A DNA stretch of 64,000 nucleotides from Ectobacillus antri (lineage in GTDB: Bacteria; Bacillota; Bacilli; Bacillales; Bacillaceae_G). The notes beneath the pieces were generated by a model, which was given only the letters and a program-made list of their open reading frames with translations, was not told the DNA's origin and did no database searches. The position numbers were made by a program, and so were the translations under genes. The stretch lies in the NCBI RefSeq assembly GCF_003852715.1, contig NZ_RIAV01000002.1, positions 1 through 64,000 on the forward strand. The letters run 5' to 3'. Below, piece by piece: positions 17,197-29,221 of this stretch. Numbering within the stretch: position 1 is the first letter of the stretch; every line of letters starts with the position of its first letter.

Positions 17197-18474
17197 ATGG
17201 CTGTAAAATGGGAAAAGTTAGAAGGTAGCGTAGGTGTCTTAACTGTAGAGGTTGAGGCACAAGAAGTAACGAAGGGTTTGGACGCGGCATTTAAAAAAGT
17301 TGTAAACCGCATCAATGAGCCTGGATTCCGTAAAGGAAAAATGCCACGCGTATTGTTCGAAAAGAAATACGGTGTAGAATCTCTTTACCAAGATGCATTA
17401 GACTTCATCTTGCCACGTGCATACACACAAGCAATTGACGAAACAGGTATCTTCCCTGTTGCGCAACCTGAAATCAACATCGAGCAAATGGAAAAAGGCA
17501 AAAACCTTATTTTCACTGCGAAAGTAACAGTTAAGCCAGAAGTAAAGCTTGGTGAATACAAAGGTCTTGAACTTGAAAAAATGGAAACTGCTGTAACAGA
17601 TGAGGATGTAGCAAACGAATTGAAAACTTTACAAGAGCGCAACGCTGAGCTTGTTGTAAAAGAAGATGGCGCAGTAGAAAACGGCGATACAGCTATCATC
17701 GATTTTGAAGGTTTCGTAAACGGTGAAGCATTCGAAGGCGGCAAAGCTGAGAACTACTCTCTTGAGATCGGATCTGGTTCTTTCATCCCAGGTTTTGAAG
17801 AGCAGCTGGTTGGTCTAAAAGCTGGCGAGTCTAAAGACATCGAAGTAACATTCCCTGAAGAGTACCATGCAGAAGAACTTAAAGGTAAACCTGCAGTATT
17901 CAAAGTGACTGTTCACGAAATCAAAGCAAAGCAAGTTCCTGCTTTAGACGATGAGTTCGCTAAAGATGTGAACGAAGAAGTAGCAACTCTAGATGAGTTA
18001 AAAGCAAAACTTCGCGCAGATCTTGAAGAAAGCAAGAAAAATGAAGCAGAAAACAAACTTCGCAACGATGCGGTAGAAAAAGCTGTAGCAAACGCTGAAG
18101 TTGAAATTCCAGAAGCAATGATTGAAACTGAGCTTAATCGTATGGTTCGTGAATTCGACCAACGTCTACAAGCGCAAGGTATGAGCATGGAGCTTTACTT
18201 CCAATTCACGGGACAAGATGAAGCGAAGCTGAAAGAGCAAATGAAAGAAGAAGCAGCACCTCGCGTAAAAACAAATCTTGTATTAGAAGCAATCATTGAA
18301 GCTGAAGGCATTGAAGCTACAGATGAAGAAGCAAACGAAGAAGTAAACAAAATGGCTGAAATGTACAACATGCCAGTTGATGCTGTAAAGCAAGCTCTTG
18401 GCAGCCTAGAAGGCCTAAAAGAAGATCTTAAAATCCGTAAAGCTATTGAATTCTTAGTAGAAAACAGCAAGTAA
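17197..18474 (+). CDS. tig: trigger factor, ribosome-associated chaperone and prolyl isomerase
   Basis: A 425-aa protein that binds the ribosome exit tunnel and folds nascent chains. The ribosome-binding signature GFRKGKMP is at residues 43-50, the FKBP-type PPIase domain covers about 150-240, and the C-terminal helical arms follow. Codon use is biased toward highly expressed codons. GGAGGG precedes the ATG. It has its own strong promoter and terminator. Confidence 0.98.
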   Translation: MAVKWEKLEGSVGVLTVEVEAQEVTKGLDAAFKKVVNRINEPGFRKGKMPRVLFEKKYGVESLYQDALDFILPRAYTQAIDETGIFPVAQPEINIEQMEKGKNLIFTAKVTVKPEVKLGEYKGLELEKMETAVTDEDVANELKTLQERNAELVVKEDGAVENGDTAIIDFEGFVNGEAFEGGKAENYSLEIGSGSFIPGFEEQLVGLKAGESKDIEVTFPEEYHAEELKGKPAVFKVTVHEIKAKQVPALDDEFAKDVNEEVATLDELKAKLRADLEESKKNEAENKLRNDAVEKAVANAEVEIPEAMIETELNRMVREFDQRLQAQGMSMELYFQFTGQDEAKLKEQMKEEAAPRVKTNLVLEAIIEAEGIEATDEEANEEVNKMAEMYNMPVDAVKQALGSLEGLKEDLKIRKAIEFLVENSK

Positions 18475-18479
18475 TATGA

Positions 18480-18518
18480 TAAAACAGGGCGCGATGCTGG
18501 ATCGTGCCTTGTTTTATA
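18480..18518 (+). terminator. terminator of tig
   Basis: A 15-bp stem starting AAAACAGGGCGCGAT (two G-U pairs) with a 5-base loop and T-rich tail. Confidence 0.85.
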
Positions 18519-18569
18519 AAACGATTAAATAATTGTGCAGGAAATAAGCTCATGCAAGCAGAATATATG

Positions 18570-18598
18570 TATTCTAAAAATTAAAATGATTTAGAATA
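18570..18598. promoter_or_regulatory. 9-bp perfect inverted repeat upstream of clpX
   Basis: TATTCTAAA at 18570-18578 and TTTAGAATA at 18590-18598, 11 bases apart, in the tig-clpX gap. No T run follows, so it is not a terminator. It could be an operator; no regulator is known to me. Confidence 0.35.
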
Positions 18599-18723
18599 TA
18601 TACATAAGCGACCATATCATTTGTATTTAATCCAACATAGTGACATAATATGTATTTACATACGGTAATAATTTCATTTACATAGTGTGTAAGGTTTCTA
18701 GCACTTTTAAGGGGTGTGAAAAT

Positions 18724-19986
18724 ATGTTCAAGTTTAATGATGAAAAAGGGCAATTGAAATGTTCTTTTTGCGGTAAAACGCAAACGCAGGTCCGTAAGCT
18801 TGTGGCGGGGCCTGGAGTTTATATTTGTGATGAGTGTATTGAGCTTTGTACAGAAATCGTGCATGAGGAGCTTGCAAAAGATGATGAAGTAGAATTGAAG
18901 GATGTTCCAAAACCAATGGAAATTCGTGAAATCCTTGATGAATATGTCATCGGGCAAGATAATGCGAAAAAAGCTTTGGCTGTAGCGGTATATAACCACT
19001 ATAAACGTATTAACTCCAACAGCAAAATTGACGATGTAGAGCTTTCTAAAAGTAATATTGCAATGATTGGTCCGACAGGAAGCGGTAAAACATTGCTTGC
19101 GCAAACTTTGGCACGTATTTTAAATGTGCCGTTTGCGATTGCGGATGCAACATCTTTAACAGAAGCTGGTTATGTTGGAGAAGATGTGGAAAACATTCTT
19201 CTTAAACTGATTCAAGCTGCTGATTACGATGTGGAAAAAGCGGAAAAGGGTATTATCTATATCGATGAAATTGATAAGGTAGCTCGTAAATCCGAAAACC
19301 CTTCTATTACGCGTGATGTTTCAGGCGAAGGTGTACAGCAAGCGCTTTTGAAAATTCTTGAAGGTACAGTAGCGAGCGTTCCACCGCAAGGCGGACGTAA
19401 GCACCCACATCAGGAGTTTATTCAAATTGACACAACAAATATTTTGTTTATTTGTGGCGGGGCATTCGATGGTATTGAGCAAATCATCAAACGCCGTCTA
19501 GGTAAAAAGGTGATTGGATTCGGAACAGACGGGAAGCGCAACATTGAGGATGACAAAGTGTTATCCCATGTTCTACCGGAAGATTTACTGAAGTTCGGTT
19601 TAATCCCTGAGTTCATTGGTCGTTTGCCGGTAATTGCTAACTTAGAGCAATTAGACGAGGAAGCGCTTGTTGAAATTTTGACAAAGCCGAAAAACGCACT
19701 TGTGAAACAATATCAAAAGCTGCTTGAGCTTGACGATGTAAAGCTTGAGTTTGAAGAAGGTGCGCTTCTTGAAATCGCGAAAAAGGCGATTGAGCGTAAA
19801 ACAGGAGCACGTGGTCTTCGCTCTATTATTGAAGGCATGATGCTGGATGTGATGTTTGAGCTTCCTTCTCGTGAGGATATTGAGACATGCATCATTTCAA
19901 AAGAGACAGTTGCAGACGGCGCTCCTCCAAAGCTTGTATTGCAAGATGGTACAGTGCTTGAGCAAGGAACCAAAACGTCAGCGTAA
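18724..19986 (+). CDS. clpX: ClpX, ATPase subunit of ClpXP protease
   Basis: The AAA+ unfoldase that feeds substrates to ClpP. From ATG 18724 it is 420 aa, the normal length. The zinc-binding domain has Cys13, Cys16, Cys35 and Cys38; Walker A is GPTGSGKT at 116-123; the sensor and pore-loop regions are intact. The frame extends upstream to 18685, but AAGGGGTG just before 18724 and the family length favour 18724. A strong terminator follows. Confidence 0.98.
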   Translation: MFKFNDEKGQLKCSFCGKTQTQVRKLVAGPGVYICDECIELCTEIVHEELAKDDEVELKDVPKPMEIREILDEYVIGQDNAKKALAVAVYNHYKRINSNSKIDDVELSKSNIAMIGPTGSGKTLLAQTLARILNVPFAIADATSLTEAGYVGEDVENILLKLIQAADYDVEKAEKGIIYIDEIDKVARKSENPSITRDVSGEGVQQALLKILEGTVASVPPQGGRKHPHQEFIQIDTTNILFICGGAFDGIEQIIKRRLGKKVIGFGTDGKRNIEDDKVLSHVLPEDLLKFGLIPEFIGRLPVIANLEQLDEEALVEILTKPKNALVKQYQKLLELDDVKLEFEEGALLEIAKKAIERKTGARGLRSIIEGMMLDVMFELPSREDIETCIISKETVADGAPPKLVLQDGTVLEQGTKTSA

Positions 19987-19988
19987 CC

Positions 19989-20029
19989 AAAAGAAACAGC
20001 AATTCCTAAGGAATTGCTGTTTCTTTTAT
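19989..20029 (+). terminator. terminator of clpX
   Basis: AAAGAAACAGCAATTCC pairs with its complement and ends in a T-rich run. Confidence 0.9.
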
Positions 20030-20089
20030 GTTTAGGGCTCTTTCGACTCGGCGATACTACAAAGTATCAATGAACTGGGAGGGATTTAC

Positions 20090-21742
20090 ATGAGCTGGAC
20101 GAATATTATTTTACTCGTTCAATTGGTGTTCGGCGTAATCGTCGGCTTATATTTTTGGCATTTGCTACGCAATCAGCGAACACAGAAAATATCGATTGAT
20201 AAAGAATCTAAGAAAGAAATGGAGCAGCTGCGGAAAATGCGCTCTATCTCCTTAACAGAACCACTAGCCGAAAAAGTTCGCCCTGCTACATTTGCAGATA
20301 TTGTAGGGCAACAAGATGGCATTAAATCATTACAGGCAGCGCTATGTGGTCCTAATCCGCAACATGTCATTATATATGGTCCGCCGGGAGTTGGAAAAAC
20401 GGCGGCAGCTCGTCTTGTGTTAGAAGAGGCGCGCAAAAATGAGAAATCCCCTTTTCGTCCATCTGCTGTTTTTATCGAACTGGATGCGACAACAGCTCGT
20501 TTTGATGAACGAGGCATTGCAGACCCGCTTATCGGCTCAGTGCATGACCCGATTTATCAAGGAGCCGGTGCCATGGGGCAGGCTGGCATCCCGCAGCCCA
20601 AAAAAGGGGCGGTTACGGATGCGCACGGAGGGATTTTGTTTATAGATGAAATTGGTGAACTGCATCCGATTCAAATGAATAAAATGCTCAAGGTACTTGA
20701 AGATAGGAAAGTGTTTTTAGAGAGCGCCTATTATAGCGAAGAGAATACCTTTATTCCTACCTATATTCATGATATTTTTCAAAACGGGCTTCCAGCTGAT
20801 TTTCGGCTTGTTGGAGCTACGACACGTTCTCCAGAAGACATTCCGCCCGCCATTCGCTCACGTTGTCTTGAAATATTTTTTCGAGAGTTGGACACAGAGG
20901 AAATTGAACGAGTGGCTCGCAACGCCGCTCATAAGGTGGAACTTGCAATCGGAGAGAAAGGTGTAGCATTAATTGGGAAATATGCACGTAACGGCCGTGA
21001 AGCTATTAATTTGGTACAAATTGCAGCAGGTATGGCAATTAACGAAAATAGAACTGACATTCATGATGCAGACATTGAATGGGTAATCCATTCTAGTCAG
21101 TTAACACCAAAGTATGAGAAGCGTATTTATCCAATTCCTAAGATTGGTCTTGTCAATGGTCTAGCTGTATATGGTCCAAACACGGGGGCTTTACTGGAGC
21201 TCGAGGTCACAGCAATGCAAGTGGAGGGAAAGGGCGATGTTGTGATTACCGGTATTGTAGAAGAAGAAAGTCTTGGGGGGCAAGGAAAATCCATTCGCCG
21301 TAAAAGTATGGCCAAAGCTTCTGTGGACAATGTAATTACTGTATTGCGCTCCTTTAACCTTCTTCCATCCGGATATGACATTCATATTAATTTTCCAGGC
21401 GGGGCACCGGTTGATGGTCCCTCTGCAGGAATTGCAATTGCAACGGGTGTCTATTCTGCGGTGCATGGACGATATGTACGCAATGATGTGGCAATGACCG
21501 GGGAAATTAGTATTCAAGGAGAAGTCAAGCCTGTGGGTGGTGTGTATGCGAAAATTAAAGCAGCAAAGAAAGCCGGTGCCAACACCGTCATTATTCCTGC
21601 TGAAAATATGCAACCTATTTTATATTCAATAACAGACATCGACATTGTTCCGGTCCGTCATCTTCAGGATGTACTGAAGTTAGCGATTGCGGAACAAATA
21701 CAGGAGCATGCTCATTTTGAAGAAGAGTCACAGTCTGGATAA
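20090..21742 (+). CDS. lonB: LonB, forespore ATP-dependent protease
   Basis: A 550-aa membrane-anchored Lon-type protease. An N-terminal membrane segment covers residues about 4-25, Walker A is GPPGVGKT at 97-104, Walker B IDEIGEL, and the C-terminal Lon protease domain has the catalytic Ser in DGPSAGIAIATG and the Lys in the KIKAAKKAG region. In B. subtilis lonB is transcribed by sigma-F in the forespore. A GGCGATACTA box at 20050-20059 fits a sigma-F -10, but its -35 is poor. Confidence 0.95.
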   Translation: MSWTNIILLVQLVFGVIVGLYFWHLLRNQRTQKISIDKESKKEMEQLRKMRSISLTEPLAEKVRPATFADIVGQQDGIKSLQAALCGPNPQHVIIYGPPGVGKTAAARLVLEEARKNEKSPFRPSAVFIELDATTARFDERGIADPLIGSVHDPIYQGAGAMGQAGIPQPKKGAVTDAHGGILFIDEIGELHPIQMNKMLKVLEDRKVFLESAYYSEENTFIPTYIHDIFQNGLPADFRLVGATTRSPEDIPPAIRSRCLEIFFRELDTEEIERVARNAAHKVELAIGEKGVALIGKYARNGREAINLVQIAAGMAINENRTDIHDADIEWVIHSSQLTPKYEKRIYPIPKIGLVNGLAVYGPNTGALLELEVTAMQVEGKGDVVITGIVEEESLGGQGKSIRRKSMAKASVDNVITVLRSFNLLPSGYDIHINFPGGAPVDGPSAGIAIATGVYSAVHGRYVRNDVAMTGEISIQGEVKPVGGVYAKIKAAKKAGANTVIIPAENMQPILYSITDIDIVPVRHLQDVLKLAIAEQIQEHAHFEEESQSG

Positions 21743-21746
21743 GAAA

Positions 21747-21783
21747 AACAAAGCTGTCCCAAAATGGGACAGCTTTGTTTTTC
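21747..21783 (+). terminator. terminator of lonB
   Basis: AAACAAAGCTGTCCCA and its complement form a long stem with a very short loop, then a T run. Confidence 0.9.
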
Positions 21784-21959
21784 TAACATTCACATACAAA
21801 TCAAAAGCGGTTCTTAAAAGAGTATTCTTTAAAAATACATAACAGAATTGGGTAATATAACTCATAGGAACCATTTCAATAATTCACCGCGATTGCATAA
21901 ATGTTCTTTTGTAATATACAATAGGTGAACAGACTATAAAATGGAGGTGCCATAATCAA

Positions 21960-24281
21960 ATGAACCAGAGCGAAAAAATCGTTCCCCTCCTGCCACTACG
22001 AGGTATTCTCGTGTATCCGACAATGGTGTTACATCTTGATGTGGGACGTGAAAAGTCGATACGAGCAATTGAGAATGCGGCACTTGATGAAAATCTTATC
22101 TTTTTGGCCACACAAAAAGATGTGAATGTCGATCAACCGACTGCAGAGGATTTATATACAATCGGTACATTAGCAAAGATAAAACAAACGTTAAAGCTAC
22201 CAAATGGTACCGTTCGAGTGCTTGTGGAAGGATTACATAGAGCAGAGCTTTTACATCTGCAGGAGCAAGAAGATGTAGTAAATGTGAACATACAAGTATT
22301 AAAAGATAAGGAAGCGCATGACTTGGAAGAGAAAGCACTCATGCGCACACTAACACAAGATTTTGAGCAATATATTAAAGTGTCCAAAAAAATATCCAAT
22401 GAAACGTTTGCAACAGTGGTGGATATAATGGAACCGGGACGTTTGGCGGACTTAATTGCCTCTCATTTACCGCTTAAAATTAAAGAAAAGCAAGACGTGC
22501 TGGAAATTTTAGATGCAAAAGAGCGTTTGCGTAAAATTATTTCATTTATTCAAGACGAAAAAGAGTTGCTCGATTTGGAGAAAACCATTAGTCAGCGTGT
22601 GAAAAAATCCATGGAGCGTACGCAAAAGGAGTATTTTCTACGCGAGCAAATGAAAGCTATTCAAAAAGAGCTTGGCGATAAAGAGGGGAAAACCGGTGAA
22701 GTTGAAGAGCTGCGTACTAAAATTGAACAGTCGGGCATGCCTCAAGAAACAAAAGATGTGGCGCTACGTGAATTGGGTCGGTATGAGAAATTGCCTTCTA
22801 GTTCGGCAGAGAGCGGTGTTATTCGAAATTATATAGATTGGCTATTAACATTGCCTTGGACAGAAGCAACAGAAGATATTCTAGACGTTGTACGTGCAGA
22901 AGAGATTTTAAACAAAGACCATTTCGGATTAGAAAAGGTAAAGGAACGCGTATTGGAGTATTTGGCTGTTCAGCAGCTCACACGCTCATTAAAAGGACCA
23001 ATTCTTTGTCTTGTAGGACCGCCTGGCGTTGGTAAAACATCACTGGCTCGTTCAATTGCGACATCGCTTGGTAGAAATTTTGTACGGGTTTCACTCGGTG
23101 GTGTACGCGATGAATCGGAGGTACGCGGTCATCGACGCACTTACATTGGTGCTATGCCTGGACGGATTATCCAAGGTATGAAAAAGGCCAAAACAATTAA
23201 CCCGGTATTCTTACTAGATGAAATTGATAAAATGTCCAATGACTTCCGCGGTGATCCGTCTGCGGCATTGCTAGAGGTATTAGATCCTGAGCAAAACCGA
23301 AATTTTAGTGATCATTATATTGAAGAACCTTACGATTTATCCAAGGTGATGTTCATCGCAACAGCCAACACATTGGCTACGATTCCAGGACCACTTCTTG
23401 ACCGTATGGAGATTATTAATATTGCAGGTTATACCGAAATTGAAAAAATACATATTGCGCGTGATCACTTAGTTCCAAAGCAAATGAAAGAACATGGCCT
23501 TGGGAAATCAAAGCTACAAATCCGTGAAGATGGTTTAGTTGCACTTGTTCGTTATTATACAAGAGAAGCGGGTGTTCGTGCCTTAGAAAGACAAGTCGCA
23601 ACGATATGTCGAAAAGCGGCGCGTATTCTAGTTACAGAAGCTAAGAAGAAAGTCGTTGTAACTGATAAAAATATTGAAGAGTTTTTAGGCAAGAAGAAGT
23701 ACCGCTACGGGCAAGCAGAAGCGCATGATCAAGTTGGGGTAGCAACAGGGTTGGCATACACATCCGTTGGCGGTGATACGCTCCCGATTGAAGTGTCTCT
23801 ATATCCCGGTAAAGGTAAGTTGATTTTAACGGGGAAATTAGGTGATGTGATGAAGGAGTCTGCGCAAGCAGCATTTAGTTACATTCGATCCCGAGCGAGT
23901 GAGCTGGACATTGATCCAGAATTTCACGAGAAGAATGATATTCATATTCATGTACCGGAGGGAGCGGTTCCAAAAGATGGCCCGTCAGCTGGTATTACCA
24001 TGGCGACAGCACTCATTTCCGCTTTAACAGGTAAGGCTGTAAGTAAAGAAGTAGGGATGACCGGAGAAATTACACTACGTGGGCGCGTTCTTCCAATCGG
24101 CGGTCTAAAAGAAAAATCTCTAAGTGCACATCGCGCTGGCTTAAAAAAGGTCATTATGCCAGCAGAAAATGAGAAGGATTTAGATGACATTCCGGATAGT
24201 GTAAAGGAGAACATTACATTTGTCCCGGTTTCTCATCTCGATGAAGTGCTTGCGCACGCTTTAGTAGGAGTGAAGGAATGA
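21960..24281 (+). CDS. lonA: LonA, ATP-dependent serine protease
   Basis: A 773-aa soluble Lon protease for damaged and regulatory proteins. The N-terminal LON domain covers residues about 8-200, followed by a coiled linker, the AAA+ domain with GPPGVGKT near 353-360, and the protease domain with catalytic Ser676 in KDGPSAGIT and Lys near 719. TGGAGGTG precedes the ATG. The last 4 bases overlap ysxC (ATGA). Confidence 0.98.
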   Translation: MNQSEKIVPLLPLRGILVYPTMVLHLDVGREKSIRAIENAALDENLIFLATQKDVNVDQPTAEDLYTIGTLAKIKQTLKLPNGTVRVLVEGLHRAELLHLQEQEDVVNVNIQVLKDKEAHDLEEKALMRTLTQDFEQYIKVSKKISNETFATVVDIMEPGRLADLIASHLPLKIKEKQDVLEILDAKERLRKIISFIQDEKELLDLEKTISQRVKKSMERTQKEYFLREQMKAIQKELGDKEGKTGEVEELRTKIEQSGMPQETKDVALRELGRYEKLPSSSAESGVIRNYIDWLLTLPWTEATEDILDVVRAEEILNKDHFGLEKVKERVLEYLAVQQLTRSLKGPILCLVGPPGVGKTSLARSIATSLGRNFVRVSLGGVRDESEVRGHRRTYIGAMPGRIIQGMKKAKTINPVFLLDEIDKMSNDFRGDPSAALLEVLDPEQNRNFSDHYIEEPYDLSKVMFIATANTLATIPGPLLDRMEIINIAGYTEIEKIHIARDHLVPKQMKEHGLGKSKLQIREDGLVALVRYYTREAGVRALERQVATICRKAARILVTEAKKKVVVTDKNIEEFLGKKKYRYGQAEAHDQVGVATGLAYTSVGGDTLPIEVSLYPGKGKLILTGKLGDVMKESAQAAFSYIRSRASELDIDPEFHEKNDIHIHVPEGAVPKDGPSAGITMATALISALTGKAVSKEVGMTGEITLRGRVLPIGGLKEKSLSAHRAGLKKVIMPAENEKDLDDIPDSVKENITFVPVSHLDEVLAHALVGVKE

Positions 24282-24874
24282 AAGTAACAAAATCAGAAAT
24301 TGTAATTAGCGCCGTAAAGCCGGCACAATACCCACAAGAGGATATGCCGGAAATTGCGCTTGCCGGTCGCTCAAATGTAGGAAAGTCGTCGTTCATTAAT
24401 AAGATGCTAAATCGAAAAGGACTGGCGCGTATCTCCTCCAAGCCTGGAAAAACACAAACTTTAAACTTTTATATCATCAATGAGATGATGCACTTTGTCG
24501 ATGTTCCTGGCTATGGATACGCAAAGGTGTCAAAAAAAGAGCGTGAAGCTTGGGGGAAAATGATTGAGACGTATTTTACATCAAGAGAACAATTAAAGGC
24601 GGTTGTTCTTATCGTTGATTTACGTCACCCACCGACTGCAGATGATGTCATGATGTACGATTTTTTAAAGCATTATGAAATCCCGGTTATTATCGTTGCG
24701 ACAAAGGCTGATAAGATTCCAAAAGGAAAATGGGATAAACATCTTAAGGTAGTAAAAGAAAAACTTGAAATTGAGCCGGGAGATCGTCTCGTGTTATTTT
24801 CTTCTGAAACAGGTCTTGGAAAAGATGAGGCCTGGTCAGCTATTCATTATTTTACTAATACAAAAAACACGTGA
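24278..24874 (+). CDS. ysxC: YsxC/EngB, ribosome-assembly GTPase
   Basis: A 198-aa TRAFAC-class GTPase required for 50S subunit assembly. G1 is GRSNVGKS at residues 30-37, G3 is DVPGYGYA, and G4 is TKAD. It is translationally coupled to lonA. The terminator stem starts in its stop codon. Confidence 0.97.
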   Translation: MKVTKSEIVISAVKPAQYPQEDMPEIALAGRSNVGKSSFINKMLNRKGLARISSKPGKTQTLNFYIINEMMHFVDVPGYGYAKVSKKEREAWGKMIETYFTSREQLKAVVLIVDLRHPPTADDVMMYDFLKHYEIPVIIVATKADKIPKGKWDKHLKVVKEKLEIEPGDRLVLFSSETGLGKDEAWSAIHYFTNTKNT

Positions 24875-24896
24875 GTTTGATTCACGTGTTTTTTTA
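24864..24896 (+). terminator. terminator of lonA-ysxC
   Basis: AAAACACGTGA pairs with TCACGTGTTTT over a short loop and continues into T. Confidence 0.9.
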
Positions 24897-25329
24897 TGTT
24901 AGCTGTGTTACAGCTTAATATTTACAATAGGCAATTATTAATTAGAGAAAATGGAGAAAGATTTATATATGAAAGCGGTTTAAAAATTGATATAATGGGA
25001 AAATAAAGGAAGGGTTATTTTAAGGGAATATAGATTGCATTGCTTGCTTCACTATCATTTTTTTGATAACGTACAAGATAGAGTCTATGTTCGAACGAAA
25101 AAGTCATATTATATGGGGATGGGACTTTTTTAGCACATATACAGATGTTCACATTATTGTCAGATTTAAAACAAGTGGGATGTACTATCATTAACATTAT
25201 ATACATGTAGGATGAAGTACGAGAAATAGGAAAACAAATGTGAATATAGCTGTGTATTATAGATACAGTTATTTGTTTGCGCAAAGCACTCAATATGTAT
25301 TTGGATAAGAATGAAGGGGGGCACGTAAA
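24897..25329 (+). promoter_or_regulatory. hemA upstream region with extended -10 promoter
   Basis: A TGATATAAT box at 24988-24996 is a good extended -10; no strong -35 is seen. The transcript would have a leader of about 330 bases before hemA. I see no PerR box and no named RNA motif in it, and no credible gene. Confidence 0.45.
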
Positions 25330-26655
25330 GTGCATATTCTAGTAGTGGGTGTTAACTATCGAACTGCCCCTGTAGAGATTCGCGAAAAGCTTTCATTTCA
25401 ACCGACAGATTTGGAGCAAGCGATGCTGCAGCTGCAGCAACAAAAGAGTATATTGGAAAATATTATTATATCGACATGCAATCGAACGGAAGTCTATGCA
25501 GTGGTCGACCAACTGCATACAGGTCGATATTATATTAAAAAGTTTTTATCTGAGTGGTTTCAGCTCCCGATAGATGCGTTTTCTTCTTACTTGTCCATAT
25601 GGGAGGAAGATGGGGCAATTGAGCACTTGTTCCGAGTTACAAGTGGTTTGGATTCTATGGTGATTGGTGAAACGCAAATTCTAGGACAAATTCGTACGAG
25701 CTTTTTACAAGCTCAAGGTCAAACAACAGGAACCGTGTTTAATGAGTTGTTTAAGCAAGCTATTACGTTAGCTAAACGTGCCCATTCAGAAACAACAATT
25801 GGTGGAAATGCCGTTTCTGTAAGCTATGCAGCTGTTGAACTTGCCAAAAAGATTTTCGGTAGCCTACAAGATTGTCATGTTCTTATTTTAGGTGCTGGCA
25901 AGATGGGGGAGTTGGCACTGCAAAACCTATACGGAAACGGTGTAGGACAAGTGACCGTGATGAATCGCACGTTTGAAAAAGCGGAAGCGATGGCAAAGAA
26001 GTATATGGGGCAAGCCAAATCATTACACGAATTACAATGCGCCTTAGTGGAAGCAGATATTTTAATTAGCTCCACTGGTGCTTCAGAGTATGTCGTAACA
26101 AAAGATATGATGATAAAAGTAGAAAAGATGCGCCGTGGTCGTCCAATTTTTATGGTGGATATTGCTGTTCCGCGTGATTTATCACCGGAAATTGCGGAGT
26201 TGGAATCAGTCTTTTTATATGATATTGATGATTTGCAAGGCATTGTGGAAGCAAATAAAGAAGAGCGTTTACGTGAGGCGGAAAAAATAGGTCTTATGAT
26301 TGAAGAGGAGATTGTCCTATTTAAAGCCTGGATGAACACGCTTGGTGTTGTACCACTTATCTCGCAGCTAAGAGAGAAAGCACTATCTATTCAAAGTGAA
26401 ACAATGAAAAGCTTAGAGCGGAAAATGCCGAATTTAACAGAGCGAGAGCGTAAACTTATCAGCAAGCATACAAAAAGTATTATCAATCAAATGTTGAAAG
26501 ATCCTATTTTAATGGCAAAGGAATTGGCGGCGGAGCCTGATGCAAAGGAACACTTGGAACTGTTCGCAAAAATATTTAATTTAGATGTAAATCAGCAAGC
26601 ATCTAAAGTAGAGCAAGTACATGCAGTTCCGGCATTATCCGCGCGTCCCTTATAA
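25330..26655 (+). CDS. hemA: glutamyl-tRNA reductase
   Basis: It reduces glutamyl-tRNA to glutamate-1-semialdehyde with NADPH, the first step of tetrapyrrole synthesis. The protein is 441 aa with catalytic Cys50 in STCNRTEVY, a Rossmann NADPH domain ([12 protein letters not shown]) and the C-terminal dimerization domain. It starts at GTG 25330 after GAAGGGGGG. It heads the hemAXCDBL operon. Confidence 0.97.
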   Translation: MHILVVGVNYRTAPVEIREKLSFQPTDLEQAMLQLQQQKSILENIIISTCNRTEVYAVVDQLHTGRYYIKKFLSEWFQLPIDAFSSYLSIWEEDGAIEHLFRVTSGLDSMVIGETQILGQIRTSFLQAQGQTTGTVFNELFKQAITLAKRAHSETTIGGNAVSVSYAAVELAKKIFGSLQDCHVLILGAGKMGELALQNLYGNGVGQVTVMNRTFEKAEAMAKKYMGQAKSLHELQCALVEADILISSTGASEYVVTKDMMIKVEKMRRGRPIFMVDIAVPRDLSPEIAELESVFLYDIDDLQGIVEANKEERLREAEKIGLMIEEEIVLFKAWMNTLGVVPLISQLREKALSIQSETMKSLERKMPNLTERERKLISKHTKSIINQMLKDPILMAKELAAEPDAKEHLELFAKIFNLDVNQQASKVEQVHAVPALSARPL

Positions 26656-26660
26656 CAGGT

Positions 26661-27494
26661 ATGGAACTGCTTAATAACAGTATTATTTATCATGTAGCGA
26701 TCATCCTTTATGCATGCAGTGTGAGTTTGTATTGTATTGATTTTTTACAAAGCAATCAAAAAGCAAATCGAACAGCTTTTTGGTTGCTTGCTATTGTATG
26801 GTTGCTACAAACGGTATTTATGTGCATTCGTGCTGTCGAAACGCATGCTAATCCGATTCTCACACTTGTGTCAGGTGTCTATTTTTATGTATGGCTGTTA
26901 ATAACGCTATCTCTTATCTTAAATCGGTTGCAGCGCATTGATTTTTTGGTGTTTTTTACGAATGTACTGGCGTTTAGCATTAGCGCGCTTTCCATTTTTA
27001 CACCATTTGGTAAAACACCGCCTGTTCTTGCAAATCGTTTAGTTTCAGAGCTAGTGTACGTACATGTTGGGATGGCGTTTTTATCGTATGCAACATTTAC
27101 AGTTTCATTTATTTTCTCACTCATGTACTTGTTGCAGTATCGACTATTAAAGCAAAAGAAATGGACGGTTCGTTTGCGACGCTTAGGAAACCTACCTAAA
27201 CTAAATACGTTATCTTATGTTTTAAATATATTTGCAGCACCATTCTTTTTGTTTGCCATTTTACTTGGCTGCATATGGGCTTACACAAAGCTTGAAAATT
27301 TTCACTGGTATGACCCTAAGGTAATTGGGTCTTTTGTTGTATTTATTGTATATTGTACAGGTTTATATCTGTATACCTCTGGGAAATTGCAGGGAAAGCA
27401 AATTGCACATTGGAATGTAGGTGCTTTTTTAACATTACTTATTAACATCTTTTTACTCAGTAGCTTATCTTCGTTTCATTTTTGGAACTTATAA
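26661..27494 (+). CDS. hemX: HemX, membrane protein of the hem operon
   Basis: A 277-aa protein with about eight membrane segments, of the CcsA/cytochrome c assembly-like family. B. subtilis HemX lowers HemA protein level. It begins 5 bases after hemA, so it is in the same operon, and its length matches B. subtilis HemX. Confidence 0.92.
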   Translation: MELLNNSIIYHVAIILYACSVSLYCIDFLQSNQKANRTAFWLLAIVWLLQTVFMCIRAVETHANPILTLVSGVYFYVWLLITLSLILNRLQRIDFLVFFTNVLAFSISALSIFTPFGKTPPVLANRLVSELVYVHVGMAFLSYATFTVSFIFSLMYLLQYRLLKQKKWTVRLRRLGNLPKLNTLSYVLNIFAAPFFLFAILLGCIWAYTKLENFHWYDPKVIGSFVVFIVYCTGLYLYTSGKLQGKQIAHWNVGAFLTLLINIFLLSSLSSFHFWNL

Positions 27495-27554
27495 GCGAAC
27501 ATCGGTATGTAGAATGAACAATGAAAGAGAAGTAACAAACGAGAGAGGTCACGT

Positions 27555-28478
27555 ATGCGTAAAATTATTGTAGGTTCAAGAAAGAGTAAATTAGCTTTAA
27601 CACAAACAAATTGGGTGATTGAACAGTTAAAACAATGCGGCTTACCTTTTGAATTTGAAGTCAAAGAAATTGTTACAAAGGGAGACGTCATTCTTGATGT
27701 TACTCTGTCAAAAGTGGGCGGAAAGGGTTTGTTTGTAAAGGAAATCGAACAGGCTATGCTGGATAAGGAAATTGATATGGCTGTGCACAGCATGAAGGAT
27801 ATGCCGGCTGTATTGCCGGACGGTCTAACAATTGGTTGTGTGCCAAAGCGAGTAGATCCACGCGATGTATTTATTACAAAAAACGGTAAATCTCTTTCGG
27901 ACTTACCAGCAGGTGCCGTAATTGGGACAAGTAGTTTACGTCGCAGTTCGCAATTGTTGGCTGAACGCCCCGATTTGCAAATCAAATGGATTCGTGGAAA
28001 TATCGACACACGTATTCGCAAGCTACAGGAAGAAGATTATGATGCCATTATTCTTGCGGCAGCTGGTTTAAAGCGCATGGGCTGGGCCGAAGATGTAATT
28101 ACAGGTTATTTGGAGACAGATCAATGCGTGCCAGCTGTTGGTCAAGGTGCTTTATCCATTGAATGTCGCGCTGATGATGAAGAGCTGTTGTCGGCACTTC
28201 GTTTATTTAATGATGTAATTACAGAGCAAACAGTTGCTGCTGAGCGTGAATTTTTACATCGTTTAGAAGGTGGTTGCCAAGTACCGATTGCTGGTTATGC
28301 CGTAATGAAAGAAGGAGAAATCGAGCTGACAGCACTTGTTGGTTCAAAGGATGGTTCGATTTTACTGAAAGAGACTGTACGAGGTACTGAGCCGGATAAA
28401 GTAGGGACAGAAGCTGCGAATCGCTTAATTGCAAAAGGTGCAAAAGAACTCATTTTAGAAGCGAAGGAACAACAGTGA
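27555..28478 (+). CDS. hemC: porphobilinogen deaminase (hydroxymethylbilane synthase)
   Basis: It polymerises four porphobilinogen molecules to hydroxymethylbilane. The protein is 307 aa. Cys241 in GGCQVPI carries the dipyrromethane cofactor, and the substrate-binding arginines lie in [10 protein letters not shown] and [11 protein letters not shown]. It overlaps hemD by 4 bases. Confidence 0.97.
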   Translation: MRKIIVGSRKSKLALTQTNWVIEQLKQCGLPFEFEVKEIVTKGDVILDVTLSKVGGKGLFVKEIEQAMLDKEIDMAVHSMKDMPAVLPDGLTIGCVPKRVDPRDVFITKNGKSLSDLPAGAVIGTSSLRRSSQLLAERPDLQIKWIRGNIDTRIRKLQEEDYDAIILAAAGLKRMGWAEDVITGYLETDQCVPAVGQGALSIECRADDEELLSALRLFNDVITEQTVAAEREFLHRLEGGCQVPIAGYAVMKEGEIELTALVGSKDGSILLKETVRGTEPDKVGTEAANRLIAKGAKELILEAKEQQ

Positions 28479-29221
28479 AACGTCTCGCTGGTAAGAAAGT
28501 TCTTTCACTACGGGCAAAGGGACAAATGAGAGAGGTGGAGGAAGCTATTATGTCGTTCGGAGGTATACCAATCTCTGTGCCGCTTCTTCATATTGTTCCG
28601 AAAGCAACGATAGATCTTTCCCTTGCTACTTACGATTGGGTTATTTTTACGAGCAAAAATGCTGTGCGGTGTTTTTTTTCGTCCTATACATTACCTATTC
28701 ATGTTCGTATTGCTGTTGTGGGAGAGAAAACAAAGCTGGCTTTAGAAGAAATGGGCTATCATGCTTCTTTTATGCCAAGTGCCTATGTGGGAGAAGTATT
28801 TGCTATAGAATTTTCACAGGTTGTAAAGAACAGCCAGCGTGTATTGTTCCCGAAAGGAGATCGAGCACGAGATGTGATTTCGACCACATTGCGTTCTCAA
28901 GGCGTATTTGTACAAGATATAATCGTATATAAAACAGAAATTAATCGGCACATGCGCCCGGCGCTGATACAAGCAGTTTCAGAGGGAGTCGACGTCGTTT
29001 TATTTACAAGTCCTTCTACTGTGCAGGGGTTTGTAACTTTGCTTGCGGGTACAGAGTGGAAGAACTGGTTAAAAACATGTACGATAGGATGTATAGGTCC
29101 TGTTACGAAGCGAGAGGCACTTCCCTATTTTAAAACTGTGGTAATGCCTAATACGTACACAATAGCTGCGTTGCTTCAGTGTATAGTGGAAAAAGAAGAA
29201 AAAGGAGTCGAAGAAGTATGA
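28475..29221 (+). CDS. hemD: uroporphyrinogen-III synthase
   Basis: It cyclises hydroxymethylbilane to uroporphyrinogen III. It is 248 aa with the two Rossmann-like lobes of the HemD family ([24 protein letters not shown]). HemD sequences vary much, but position between hemC and hemB and these motifs settle it. It overlaps hemB by 4 bases. Confidence 0.93.
   Translation: MKRLAGKKVLSLRAKGQMREVEEAIMSFGGIPISVPLLHIVPKATIDLSLATYDWVIFTSKNAVRCFFSSYTLPIHVRIAVVGEKTKLALEEMGYHASFMPSAYVGEVFAIEFSQVVKNSQRVLFPKGDRARDVISTTLRSQGVFVQDIIVYKTEINRHMRPALIQAVSEGVDVVLFTSPSTVQGFVTLLAGTEWKNWLKTCTIGCIGPVTKREALPYFKTVVMPNTYTIAALLQCIVEKEEKGVEEV

Noticed and set aside
20029-20059. Firm sigma-F promoter for lonB
   Set aside because: GGCGATACTA fits the -10, but the sequence 16 bases upstream (GTTTC) is a poor -35, so it is mentioned only as a possibility.
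25015-25335. 106-codon minus-strand frame in the hemA upstream region
   Set aside because: No ribosome site or family signature; composition looks like untranslated AT-rich DNA.
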